Shown here: in pieces, positions 52,377 through 63,264 of the stretch
Numbering within the stretch: position 1 is the first letter of the stretch
Layout: each line of letters begins with the position of its first letter
Source: Actinacidiphila acididurans
GTDB lineage: Bacteria > Actinomycetota > Actinomycetes > Streptomycetales > Streptomycetaceae
Assembly: GCF_016918855.1 (NCBI RefSeq)
Contig: NZ_JADKYB010000017.1
Location: forward strand, 1-64,000
Length of the DNA stretch: 64,000 nt
Direction of reading: 5' to 3'
Made by a program: the position numbers and the translations under genes
The notes under the pieces: generated by a model
What the model saw: the letters and a program-made list of their open reading frames with translations, nothing else
Told to the model about the DNA's origin: nothing
Database searches by the model: none

Positions 52377-53673
52377 CTACGCGGACTGCGGCGCGGGCTG
52401 CCACGACTCCCCCGGGTCGTCCTCCCGGCCCTGGCTCTCCGCGACCGGCAGTTCGCGTATGCGCGGGATGGGCGACGGCAGCAGCCACAGGACGCCGAGC
52501 ACACCCCCGACGGTGGCGATCCACAGGGTGGGGCGCAGGCCCAGGCTGCTGCCGAGCAGGCCCCCGACCGCCGCGCCGAGCGGGCGCATCCCGTAGTTCA
52601 CGGTCCGGAACGCGCCGCTCACCCGCGACCGCAGCGCCCCCGGCACCACGGCGGCCTGCAACGACCCACTGGCTATGTCCAGGAACATCACCCCGAGGCC
52701 GGACAGGAACTCCGAGCCGAAGAACGCCGCCCAGATCAGCGGCTCCGGCCCGCCCGCCAGCGGCACCAGGATCAGTGGTGCGGGGAAGCCGACGAAGCCG
52801 AGCACAATGCCGGCGTACCACCCGGCCGCTGACCAGCGCGCCGAGCACTCCTCCGACCGCGCCCGCGCCCAGCACCACACCCAGCGTTCCGGCACTCAGA
52901 CCGAGCTCGCGCACCGCGTAGAGCACCACCAGGGTGTGGAAGACGAAGTTGAAGAAGTTCACGGTGGCCGCCGACGCCACCAGCGCGCGCAGCACCGGGG
53001 AACGGCCGATGAAACGCAACCCCGCCGTGAAGTGCCCCTTGCTCGGGGCAGCGGCCTCCGGCTCCACCGGGGCGATCCTGGACAACTGCCCCGCCGACAC
53101 CAGATACGAGGCCGCGTCGACCGCCAGCGCCACGGGTGCGGCCAGCACCTGTACCAGCAGGCCGCCGACGCTCGGTCCGGCCACGAACGAGAACGCCCTG
53201 TTGCCGTTCGTCAGCGCGTTGCCCTACACATAGCTCTCGGGCCGGATCAGCGACACGAACAGGGTCGCGTCGCACACGTCGAAGGCCACTGCCAGCGTGC
53301 CGACCGCGAACGCCACCACGTACACCTGCGGGAGCGTCAGGTGACCGAGCCCGTAGGCGATGGGTACCGACGCCATCAGCGCTGCCCGGCCGAGGTCGGC
53401 GGCGATCATGATGTGCCGGCGCCGGCCGCGGCGGTCCGCCCAGGCCCCCGCGGGCAGCGAGAACAGCAACGCAGGCAGCAGCCCCGCCGTCGACAGCCAG
53501 CCCATCTGCGCGGGCCCGGCGTGCAGCACCAGCACGGCGGCCAGCGGGAGCGCCAGGAAGGTGACCTGGTCGCCGAGCAGCGAAACGCCTTGCCCGGTCC
53601 AATAGCGCCGGAACTGCGTCTCCCTCAGCAACAGCGGCACCCGGGCGCCCAGGACCCGAACCGCGGCCTTCAC
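52377..53673 (-). pseudogene. MFS exporter, disrupted by an in-frame stop and a frameshift
   Basis: The intact gene would encode an MFS exporter of about 430 aa. The first part (GTG 53673, LLLRETQFRRYWTGQGVSLLGDQVTFLALP, motif A AGAWADRRGRRR) ends at a TAG (53224-53226) after RPESYV. The same frame resumes at once with GNALTNGNRAFSFVAGPSVGGLLVQ and continues to GALVSGRVVRR. Homology then moves to another frame near 52806-52820 with GIVLGFVGFPAPLILVPLAGG and runs to 52377. Two independent lesions make a functional product unlikely. Its start overlaps the ArsR-type gene (GTGA), showing it was coupled to that regulator. Confidence 0.85.
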
Positions 53674-54284
53674 GACCGCTCCTCCGGCCCGTCCTTGTCC
53701 GGTGTCTCGAGGTCGACGTAGGCGATCTGCAGATACGGCACCCTCCGCGCCCCCTCCGGCCGCAGCGACGGATCGGTGGCCCGGTCGATGTACTCCGCCA
53801 CCAGGGCGTCGACCCGTTGCCCGAGGCCGACCAACTCCTCCGGGGTGAGGTACAGCGTCACGTCGCTGAACCGCTCGGCCTCCTGCCACTGCCTGGACAG
53901 GCCCCGGCGGGCTTCCAGGGCCCTGGTCATGCGGTGGAAGTAGTTCTCGGCGACGGCGAGGGTGAGCGCCTCGGCCGCCTGGGCCACCGCCGGGTCCGCG
54001 GAATAACCGGGCCAGTCCGTGAACTCCGCGGTGGCCCGCCACGGCTTCTCCCGTCCCGGCCCCTCCGGGTCCGCCTCCTCCACCAGCCCGTACTTCGCCA
54101 GCATCCGCAAGTGGTACGAACAGCTCGCCACCGACTCCCCCGTCAGCTCCGCCGCCCGCGTCGCCGTGAACGGCCCCTCCCGCCTGAGCAGCCCCACCAA
54201 CGCCATCCGCGTCGGATGCGCGTACGCCCGCAGCGCGCGCGGATCGGTCAGTCGTACCTGTCGGTTCCCGGGCTTGTCCGTCAT
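53670..54284 (-). CDS. ArsR-family HTH regulator
   Basis: About 204 aa. A winged HTH at about 12-75 (RALRAYAHPTRMALVGLLRREGPFTATRAAELTG, then SVASCSYHLRMLAKYGLVEE) is followed by a helical C-terminal half. No CxC metal site is visible, so it is not a classical metal sensor. The start could be ATG 54284 or TTG 54293; the AGAAAGG site spaces better for the TTG. It overlaps the MFS pseudogene downstream and appears intact. Confidence 0.85.
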   Translation of the reverse strand: MTDKPGNRQVRLTDPRALRAYAHPTRMALVGLLRREGPFTATRAAELTGESVASCSYHLRMLAKYGLVEEADPEGPGREKPWRATAEFTDWPGYSADPAVAQAAEALTLAVAENYFHRMTRALEARRGLSRQWQEAERFSDVTLYLTPEELVGLGQRVDALVAEYIDRATDPSLRPEGARRVPYLQIAYVDLETPDKDGPEERS

Positions 54285-54301
54285 GCATCTCAAGCTACCT
54301 T

Positions 54302-54333
54302 TCTAAAGACTCCTTTACAACGGTTTCTTTAGA
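54302..54333. promoter_or_regulatory. inverted repeat before the ArsR-type gene
   Basis: TCTAAAGA (54302-54309) and TCTTTAGA (54326-54333) are perfect 8-bp arms, 16 bases apart. They lie in an AT-rich island immediately upstream of the regulator start and probably form its own operator. Confidence 0.5.
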
Positions 54334-54340
54334 TGCCCTC

Positions 54341-56932
54341 TCATATGCCGCCGTGCCCGGCCACCACCGGCCGCAGCCCCGCCGGGCCGTCCCCCGCCAC
54401 CGCCACCGGACCGTCGGTGTCCGTCCGCAGCACCACCGCTCCCAGCGCCCGCAACTCCCCGACCGTGCGCACCGCCGGGTGCCCGTAGGGATTACCGGCC
54501 CCGACACTGATCAGCGCCAGTCGCGGGTGGAGCCGCGCCAGCAGCGCCGGGTCCTGGTACGCCGAACCGTGATGCGCGACCTTCAGCACGTCCACCCGTG
54601 GCAGGTCGGGCACCGTGGTGAGCAGTTCCTCCTGGGCGGGCGGTTCGAGGTCGCCCATCAGCAGCAGGGTCAGGCCACCGGTGCGGACCAGCAGGGCGAC
54701 GCTGGAGTCGTTCGGGCCGTCGTCGGGCAGGTCGTCCGCGGTGGGCGGCGGCCACAGGACCCGCCACTCCAGGGGGCCGAGTCGGCGCTGTTCACCGGCC
54801 GCCGCCTGGACCAGGGGGATCCGGGCCGCCACCGCCTCGCGCCGGACCTGGGCGGCCTGCGGTGCCGGTTCGGCGAGAACGGTGGTCTCGATCGCGCCCA
54901 CCCGCCGCCCGCGCAGCACCCCGAGCAGACCGTCGACATGGTCGGCATGGAAGTGGGTGAGGATCAGCAGCGGGATCGCAGTGACCCGCAGACGCCTGAG
55001 ACAACGGTCGGCCAGGACCGGATCGGGCCCCGTGTCCACCACCACCGCGGTGCCCGGCCCCGCCGCCAGCACCAGCGCGTCGCCCTGCCCGACGTCGCAC
55101 ATCGCCATCCGCCACCCCGTCGGCGGCCACCCCGAGGCCGGCAACGGCAGCGGCACCGGCCGGACCACCCACAGCAGCAGCACCAGCGCACCCACCACCA
55201 CCGCCCACGGCCGCCGCGCCACCCCGACGATCCGCCGCCCGCAGACCACCGCCGCAACGGTCACCACCACGAGCAGCGCAGCGCCCGGCCAGCCCCCGGG
55301 CCAGCGGATATCCGCGCCCGGCAGCGCCGCCCCGTGACGGGCCACCGCCGCGATCCACAGCGTCGGCCACCCCGCCGTCCAGGCCAGGACCTGCGCGACC
55401 GGCAGGGCGAACGGAGCCGCCGCCATCGCCGCGAACCCGATGACGGTGGCGGCCCCCACCGCCGGTTCGGCCAGCAGATTGCACGGGACCGCCACCAGAC
55501 TGAGCCGGGCCGACAGCAGCACGATCACCGGGCCGCACACCGCCTGCGCGGCGGCCGCCGTCGCCAGCGCCTCGGCCAGGCGGGGCCGCACCCCTCGGGC
55601 GCGCAGCGCCTGACTCCACCTGGGGGCCAGTGTCAGCAGGGAGCCGGTGGCGAGAACCGACAGCGCGAACCCGTACGACCTCGCCAGATCCGGGTCGTAG
55701 AGCACCAGCCCGATCACCGCCGTCAGCAGGGCCGGCAGCAGCGATCGACGGCGGCCCGTGGCGATCGCCAGCAGCGTGATCAGCCCGCAGGCCGCCGCGC
55801 GCAGCACACTCGGACCCGGCCGGCACACCAGGACGAAGGCGACGGTCAGCCCGACCCCCAGGAACGCCGTCCACCGCAGCGGCAACCCCAGCGCCGCGGC
55901 CAGTCCCCGCCGCTCCGCCAGGCTCGCCATCCCCGCTGGGCCGATCAGGAGCACCAGGATGATGGTGAGGTTCGCCCCGGAAACCGCCGTCAAATGCGCC
56001 AGATCGGTCGCTTTGAAGGCGTTCTTCAGCTCCGGTGTCACCGCGCTCGTGTCCCCCACCACCAGCCCCGGAAGCAGTGCCCGGGCGTCCTGCGGCAACG
56101 GCGTCGCCGCCGTCCGCAGCCCGGCCCGCAACCGGGCCGCGATCCCCTGCACGGCGCTCGGACCGGCCGTGATCCTCGGGGATCCCCGGGCCTGCAACGT
56201 GTTCGGCGGGGCCAAGCGTGCGTTCACCACCACCCGCGTGGACGGGACCAGGCGCAGCCAGGCATCGGCAGTGGCGCCTTGCGCGAACACCGTGACCGGG
56301 GTCCGGATTCGGGTCCTGCCCACTTTCCGGGCCACCGCCGGGATCACCACGGTACGCGGCGCCTTGACCGCCCCCAGCACATGCGGCCTGACCTCGAACG
56401 GGTCCCCCGTCACCGTGATCTCCGCCTCGGCGGTGGCCCGCGCCCGCGCCAGCCCGGGCAACGGTCCGCGCCGCGCGTCTGCCTCTTTCAGCACCGCCGC
56501 CCCGGCGCCCGCCGCCCCGCAGAACAGGGCTGCCGCTGCCGCCAGCGCCAGGCCCCTGCGCAGGCCGATCAGCACTGCCCCGAGCGCCACCACCGCACCC
56601 GCCACTGCCAGGACCCGTCCGGGGCCGAACCCGGGCGCCACCGCCGCCGCGGCCCATACCGACACGGCGGGTCCGACCAGCCGCCAGTCCGGCGGCCCTT
56701 CCTGCCGCGGATGCGACGCCCCGAGCGGGGAGGCGGCCTCCGCGTGCACCGCGGCCCGTGCCTCACCGGCGGTCGGCAGCGTCACCGTCCGGTGTCCCGG
56801 TCCCGGGGCGGCCTCGGCCGGGCGGACTGCTGAGCTGACGGGTGCAGTTCCAGTCATGCCGGGCCGTGGCGGAGCAATAAGGGTGCGTCTCTCGGCGCGC
56901 CGGCCGTCGCTGGGTCCAGTGCGGGCGTTCAT
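54341..56932 (-). CDS. comEC: ComEC/Rec2-family competence protein
   Basis: An 863-aa membrane protein. Two helices near residues 85-140 precede the OB-like DUF4131 region. The competence domain has about 8-10 helices (about 290-560; FKATDLAHLTAVSGANLTIILVLL). A C-terminal MBL domain (about 610-850) carries LILTHFHADHVDGLLG and KVAHHGSAYQDPALL. In competent bacteria it forms the DNA-uptake channel and nuclease; its role in Streptomyces is unclear. Its ATG overlaps the comEA stop (ATGA). Confidence 0.93.
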   Translation of the reverse strand: MNARTGPSDGRRAERRTLIAPPRPGMTGTAPVSSAVRPAEAAPGPGHRTVTLPTAGEARAAVHAEAASPLGASHPRQEGPPDWRLVGPAVSVWAAAAVAPGFGPGRVLAVAGAVVALGAVLIGLRRGLALAAAAALFCGAAGAGAAVLKEADARRGPLPGLARARATAEAEITVTGDPFEVRPHVLGAVKAPRTVVIPAVARKVGRTRIRTPVTVFAQGATADAWLRLVPSTRVVVNARLAPPNTLQARGSPRITAGPSAVQGIAARLRAGLRTAATPLPQDARALLPGLVVGDTSAVTPELKNAFKATDLAHLTAVSGANLTIILVLLIGPAGMASLAERRGLAAALGLPLRWTAFLGVGLTVAFVLVCRPGPSVLRAAACGLITLLAIATGRRRSLLPALLTAVIGLVLYDPDLARSYGFALSVLATGSLLTLAPRWSQALRARGVRPRLAEALATAAAAQAVCGPVIVLLSARLSLVAVPCNLLAEPAVGAATVIGFAAMAAAPFALPVAQVLAWTAGWPTLWIAAVARHGAALPGADIRWPGGWPGAALLVVVTVAAVVCGRRIVGVARRPWAVVVGALVLLLWVVRPVPLPLPASGWPPTGWRMAMCDVGQGDALVLAAGPGTAVVVDTGPDPVLADRCLRRLRVTAIPLLILTHFHADHVDGLLGVLRGRRVGAIETTVLAEPAPQAAQVRREAVAARIPLVQAAAGEQRRLGPLEWRVLWPPPTADDLPDDGPNDSSVALLVRTGGLTLLLMGDLEPPAQEELLTTVPDLPRVDVLKVAHHGSAYQDPALLARLHPRLALISVGAGNPYGHPAVRTVGELRALGAVVLRTDTDGPVAVAGDGPAGLRPVVAGHGGI

Positions 56933-58059
56933 GGGTGGACCAGGGGCTTGATGGTGCTGAACTTGCGGTCGCCGATGCCAGGGATCTGCCGGAGTTGCTG
57001 AAGCGAGGTGAAGGTGCCGTGCTGGGTACGGAAGTCGATGATGTGCTGGGCCAGCACGGGACCGACTCCGGGCAGTGCGTCGAGCTGGGCGGCCGTGGCT
57101 GTGTTGAGGTCGAGCGGCGTCGAGGGGGCGGCCCCAGCCTGTGGTTCGCCCGGTAGCGGGGCCGGGCCGGCAGCAGGCGGGGCGACACCGACCAGGATCT
57201 GTTCACCATCCGTGAGGGGGCGGGCCAGGTTGAGCATGGTCGTGTTCGCCCCCGGCAACGCTCCTCCCGCTGCTGTCAGCGCGTCGGCGACCCGGGAGCC
57301 CTTGGGCAGCTTGCGCAGGCCGGGCCTGGCGACCTTGCCCGCGACATCCACGGTGAGCTCCTGCGGAGCTGCGCGGGCCGCCTGCCTGGGCGGGGCGGGA
57401 GCGGCCAGCGGGGGTGGAACGGGAACGGTTCGCGGCCGGCCCGTCCAGTAGTGGTGAAAGGCCAGCCCTGCGGCCACCACCAGCACGACCGCGAGGGCCA
57501 GGACGGTCTTCAACTCCAGGCCGCACCGTACGTACAGCCACGCCCGCAGGCGGTCGAGCCGGGACCCACCGAACGTCGGCACACCGCTCAAGCGCGTGCC
57601 CGGTTGGTCCGCCTCCACCGCGGGCTCGGGCTCTCGCGGTGGCGCAGCGAGGCCCGACGGCGGCGGCACCGCCCCTGAATGACTCTGCGTATACGAGGCC
57701 TGTGTATATGGGGTCTCCGGGACCGGCTCCGGCGTCGCGACGTAGGTCCCCGCGCCCGTCAAGGGGTCAAGACGTGGTCGAAGCGATGGCGGGTCGGGGG
57801 GACGTGGCCCCACGAGTTCGTCGGGCGGGCGCGGTGGTCCGAACATCGCGGCCAGCCGGTCACGGGTGAGCGCCGCGGCGGCTTCCCGCCCGTGCCGACC
57901 GCGCCCGGGCGGGATCACGACCCGGGGAAAACCGGTGACCGCGACAGCCGGACCTGCCAGGTCGGTTGCCTCTGCCGAACCGGCCGCACCGGCCTGACCG
58001 CCCGGGCCCGCTGCGAGGACCGACGAGTCTGCCGAGTCCGATGAATTCCATGTGTTCAT
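56929..58059 (-). CDS. comEA: ComEA-family DNA-binding protein
   Basis: About 376 aa. A long Pro-rich cytoplasmic region leads to one helix (LKTVLALAVVLVVAAGLAFHHYW). A SLBB-like domain (TVDVAGKVARPGLRKLPKGSRVADALTAAGG) follows. The C-terminal helix-hairpin-helix domain reads LDLNTATAAQLDALPGVGPVLAQ and RQIPGIGDRKF. It binds DNA outside the membrane and hands it to ComEC. The start is uncertain: ATG 58059 is used here, ATG 58200 and GTG 58284 are in frame upstream, and none has a good ribosome site. Confidence 0.85.
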   Translation of the reverse strand: MNTWNSSDSADSSVLAAGPGGQAGAAGSAEATDLAGPAVAVTGFPRVVIPPGRGRHGREAAAALTRDRLAAMFGPPRPPDELVGPRPPDPPSLRPRLDPLTGAGTYVATPEPVPETPYTQASYTQSHSGAVPPPSGLAAPPREPEPAVEADQPGTRLSGVPTFGGSRLDRLRAWLYVRCGLELKTVLALAVVLVVAAGLAFHHYWTGRPRTVPVPPPLAAPAPPRQAARAAPQELTVDVAGKVARPGLRKLPKGSRVADALTAAGGALPGANTTMLNLARPLTDGEQILVGVAPPAAGPAPLPGEPQAGAAPSTPLDLNTATAAQLDALPGVGPVLAQHIIDFRTQHGTFTSLQQLRQIPGIGDRKFSTIKPLVHP

Positions 58060-58110
58060 GCAGTCGATGGTGGACCGCGCAAGACCCTCGGAACGATCTT
58101 GGTCGAGATC

Positions 58111-58137
58111 TGTGGACAACTCGGCCCTTGTGGATAA
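58111..58137. promoter_or_regulatory. two DnaA-box-like sites
   Basis: TGTGGACAA (58111-58119) is the reverse complement of TTGTCCACA. TGTGGATAA (58129-58137) is the reverse complement of the classical TTATCCACA. They are 18 bases apart in the same orientation, just upstream of comEA. Confidence 0.4.
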
Positions 58138-58350
58138 CTCGACCACTCGTTCGAGTGAGTTCGCTTCCGAGGTGGTGTGACTGTGTGTGATCGGGTGCAT
58201 GATCGAGACGTCGGATCGGACCGGGCCCGCCCCGGCCCGACCGCTCAAACGGGTCCGCGGGCGCGCAGACAAATGAGCGGACACGACAGTCCAGGGGGAG
58301 GTCGCCCTACCGGGCCGGCAGGGGAACGACAGGATCGGCCGGGAGCGGGG

Positions 58351-59196
58351 TCAGTACGGCGAGACCACCACGCCGAGCAGGCCCGGTCCCGCGTGGGCCC
58401 CGATCACGGCCCCCACTTCGCTGACGACGAGCGTGTCCAGGCCGGGGACGCGGTCGCGGAGGCGGTCGGCGAGGGTGGCGGCGCGATCGGGGGAGGCGAG
58501 GTGGTGGACCGCGAGGGCGACCCGGCGGGTGCCGGACTGCTCGACCACGACGTCTTCGAGCCGGGCGAGGGCCTTGGAGGCGGTGCGGACCTTTTCCAGC
58601 AACTCGATGCGGCCGTCGGCGAGACGAAGGAGGGGTTTGACGGCAAGAGCTGAGCCCACGAGGGCCTGGGCGGCACCGATGCGTCCGCCGCGGCGGAGGT
58701 AGTCGAGGGTGTCCACGTAGAAGACGGCCGAGGTGTCGGCCGCCCGCTTCTCGGCGGCGGCCACGACCTCGTCGGGAGTGCCACCGGCCTCCGCGGTCTC
58801 GGCCGCGGACAGGACGGTGAAGCCGAGGGCCATGGCCACCATTCCCGTGTCCACCACACTGACGGGCACCGGGGCGGACCTGGCGGCGACGCACGCGGCG
58901 TCGTACGTACCGGAGAAATCGGAGGAGAGATGAAGGGACACAATGGCGTCGGCACCCGAAGCCGCCACCGCCTCGTACGCGGCGGTGAACTCGGCCGGGG
59001 CCGGACGCGACGTGGTGACGGAATGCCGTCGCTGAAGGGCCCGGGCGACGGCCGGGGCGGAGATCTCCGTGCCCTCCTCAAGGGCCTCGTCGCCGATCAC
59101 CACGGTGAGCGGGACCACGGTGATGCCGTGGCGCTGGATGGCCTCCCGCCCCAGGTAGGCCGTGGAATCCGTGACGATGGCGACATGCGGGGACAT
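58351..59196 (-). CDS. DegV-family fatty acid-binding protein
   Basis: A 281-aa protein with the DegV fold. HVAIVTDSTAYLGREAI at the start and TTSRPAPAEFTAAYEA, IVSLHLSSDFSGTYDAA contact the lipid carboxylate in relatives (FakB-type). GAVIGAHAGPGLLGVVV is the typical C-terminus. Members deliver fatty acids to a FakA kinase, which is not nearby. ATG 59196 is chosen by homology; an in-frame ATG at 59223 is possible. Confidence 0.92.
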   Translation of the reverse strand: MSPHVAIVTDSTAYLGREAIQRHGITVVPLTVVIGDEALEEGTEISAPAVARALQRRHSVTTSRPAPAEFTAAYEAVAASGADAIVSLHLSSDFSGTYDAACVAARSAPVPVSVVDTGMVAMALGFTVLSAAETAEAGGTPDEVVAAAEKRAADTSAVFYVDTLDYLRRGGRIGAAQALVGSALAVKPLLRLADGRIELLEKVRTASKALARLEDVVVEQSGTRRVALAVHHLASPDRAATLADRLRDRVPGLDTLVVSEVGAVIGAHAGPGLLGVVVSPY

Positions 59197-59334
59197 GTGC
59201 GGGAGGTTACCCGGGAGGTTCATGAACGAACACTTCGGGCTTGCCCGCGCCGCCCGGCACGCGCTCGTGCGGGGCCGGACGCGGCCGCACGCGGGCCGGA
59301 CGGCCTCGGTGCCGGGGTGGCCCGGCGGGTCCGG

Positions 59335-59970
59335 TCACTCGCCCGGCGGCTTTTCCAGCTTGGGCCATTCCGCCGGGGCGGGCGTGGGGCCGAGCGGGTC
59401 GGGGCCGGGGACTGCGGGGCCGGCCGGGGGTACCCAGTGCCGCAGGGCGTCGGCTTCGATCTGGATGTCGCGGCTGAGGGCGGACAACTCGTCGTCGGCG
59501 AAGCGGCGGGCCCGGTCCTGGGCGGCCCAGCGCAGGGAGTCGGCGGCGTGGGTGATCCGGCGGACGCGTTTGGCCAGCGGGGGCAGGCGCTTGGCGAGGC
59601 GGGCCCGGTCGGGTTCGCGTTCGAGGAGCCGGAGCTCGTTGTCCAGGGCACGGGCGTGCTCGTTGAGGCGGGCGAAGAGCTGGCTGGCCTCGGAGAGGGA
59701 AGCGTCCTCGTCGCGCCGCTCCTCGAGGGCGGTGTAGGTGCTGTCGATGGAGGCGCGCAGGTCCAGGCGCAGCTGGACCAGCTCGCCGGCGGGCCCGGTG
59801 AGGGCGAGGCGGCGGGCGCGCAGTCTGCTGTCCTCCACCACACGGCGGGCCTGGGCACTGCCCCGGGAGATGGTGCGTCTGACCGTTCGGACGGTGCGGA
59901 CTGTCGCCACCACGGCCAGGGTGACGAAGGCGAGGAAGAACACGAGAGCGACCACGGCGGCGATGTCCAC
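59335..59970 (-). CDS. membrane-anchored coiled-coil hypothetical protein
   Basis: A 211-aa protein with a single N-terminal helix (IAAVVALVFFLAFVTLAVVATV), then basic and helical sequence with heptad character (about 30-175; LVQLRLDLRASIDSTYTALEERR, LNEHARALDNELRLLER), and a Pro-rich tail. GTG 59970 follows GAGGAG. Common in Streptomyces beside leuS; function unknown. Confidence 0.8.
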   Translation of the reverse strand: MDIAAVVALVFFLAFVTLAVVATVRTVRTVRRTISRGSAQARRVVEDSRLRARRLALTGPAGELVQLRLDLRASIDSTYTALEERRDEDASLSEASQLFARLNEHARALDNELRLLEREPDRARLAKRLPPLAKRVRRITHAADSLRWAAQDRARRFADDELSALSRDIQIEADALRHWVPPAGPAVPGPDPLGPTPAPAEWPKLEKPPGE

Positions 59971-60108
59971 GGGCGACTCCTCAGTATCGGCGGCACCTCG
60001 TGGGCGCCGGGCCCTGTTGTCCACGGTAACCGGACGGGAGCGGGCTCCGGGATCCGTTGGATCCCCGAACCCGCCCCGCAGGGCACCCCTAAGGGGCTGG
60101 AGTGCTGG

Positions 60109-62985
<2,877 letters not shown>

Positions 62986-63089
62986 CGTCCTCGGTACTCC
63001 ATCGATGTCATGACGGCTGCGGCCGGGAGCCTGCGCCCGTCTGCCTGGTCATTGCCCTGGTCAGCGGCCTTGCGGCGCCTCGCGGAAAC

Positions 63090-63115
63090 AAAAAAGCCCC
63101 TCGCGCAGGAGGGGT
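63090..63115 (-). terminator. intrinsic attenuator in the leuS leader
   Basis: On the minus strand a CCCCTC-GAGGGG stem (plus-strand arms 63097-63102 and 63109-63114; 6-base loop) is followed by CTTTTTTG. It is about 105 bases upstream of leuS and directly downstream of the leader peptide, making it a conditional terminator. A six-U tract is unusual for this GC-rich genome. Confidence 0.85.
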
Positions 63116-63118
63116 GCC

Positions 63119-63144
63119 GCACTGACGGTGTCCGTGGTCAGCGC
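63119..63144 (-). promoter_or_regulatory. pause/alternative hairpin of the leuS leader
   Basis: On the minus strand GCGCTGAC and GTCAGTGC (plus-strand 63137-63144 and 63119-63126) pair over 8 bp with one G-U. The left arm includes the leader stop codon, so a ribosome finishing the leader would disrupt it. It sits immediately before the attenuator. Confidence 0.6.
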
Positions 63145-63176
63145 GGCTCGCTAAGCAGGAGGCTCACAGCTCGCAT
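63138..63176 (-). CDS. leuS leader peptide with three consecutive Leu codons
   Basis: A 12-codon frame reads MRAVSLLLSEPR, with Leu codons CTC CTG CTT in a row. TAACCT (plus-strand 63183-63188 complement) lies six bases before the ATG, so the transcript may start at the ATG itself (leaderless). The following hairpins complete a ribosome-mediated attenuation layout for leuS. Confidence 0.8.
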   Translation of the reverse strand: MRAVSLLLSEPR

Positions 63177-63213
63177 GCGGTCAGGTTACAGCAGCGGTGC
63201 GGAGGGTCGCACC

Positions 63214-63250
63214 GAGGTTCCCCGGGCGGCGGAACCGCCCGGGGAACCTC
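63214..63250 (-). terminator. strong terminator after the sedolisin-like gene
   Basis: A perfect 16-bp stem (plus-strand arms 63214-63229 and 63235-63250) with a 5-base loop starts 14 bases past the protease stop codon. It isolates the protease from the leuS leader. Confidence 0.85.
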
Positions 63251-63264
63251 ACAGGTGGTGCGGA

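Noticed and set aside
53670-54284. ArsR-type regulator as a metal sensor
   Set aside because: No CxC or other metal-ligand pattern is present, so only the fold is claimed.
54353-56833. An 826-aa plus-strand frame opposite comEC
   Set aside because: Composition (His/Arg/Gln/Pro) is typical of a GC-rich antisense shadow; comEC has clear motifs.
58060-58284. Longer ComEA with an N-terminal extension to GTG 58284
   Set aside because: No ribosome site and it would place the DnaA-box-like sequences inside coding DNA; kept only as an alternative start.
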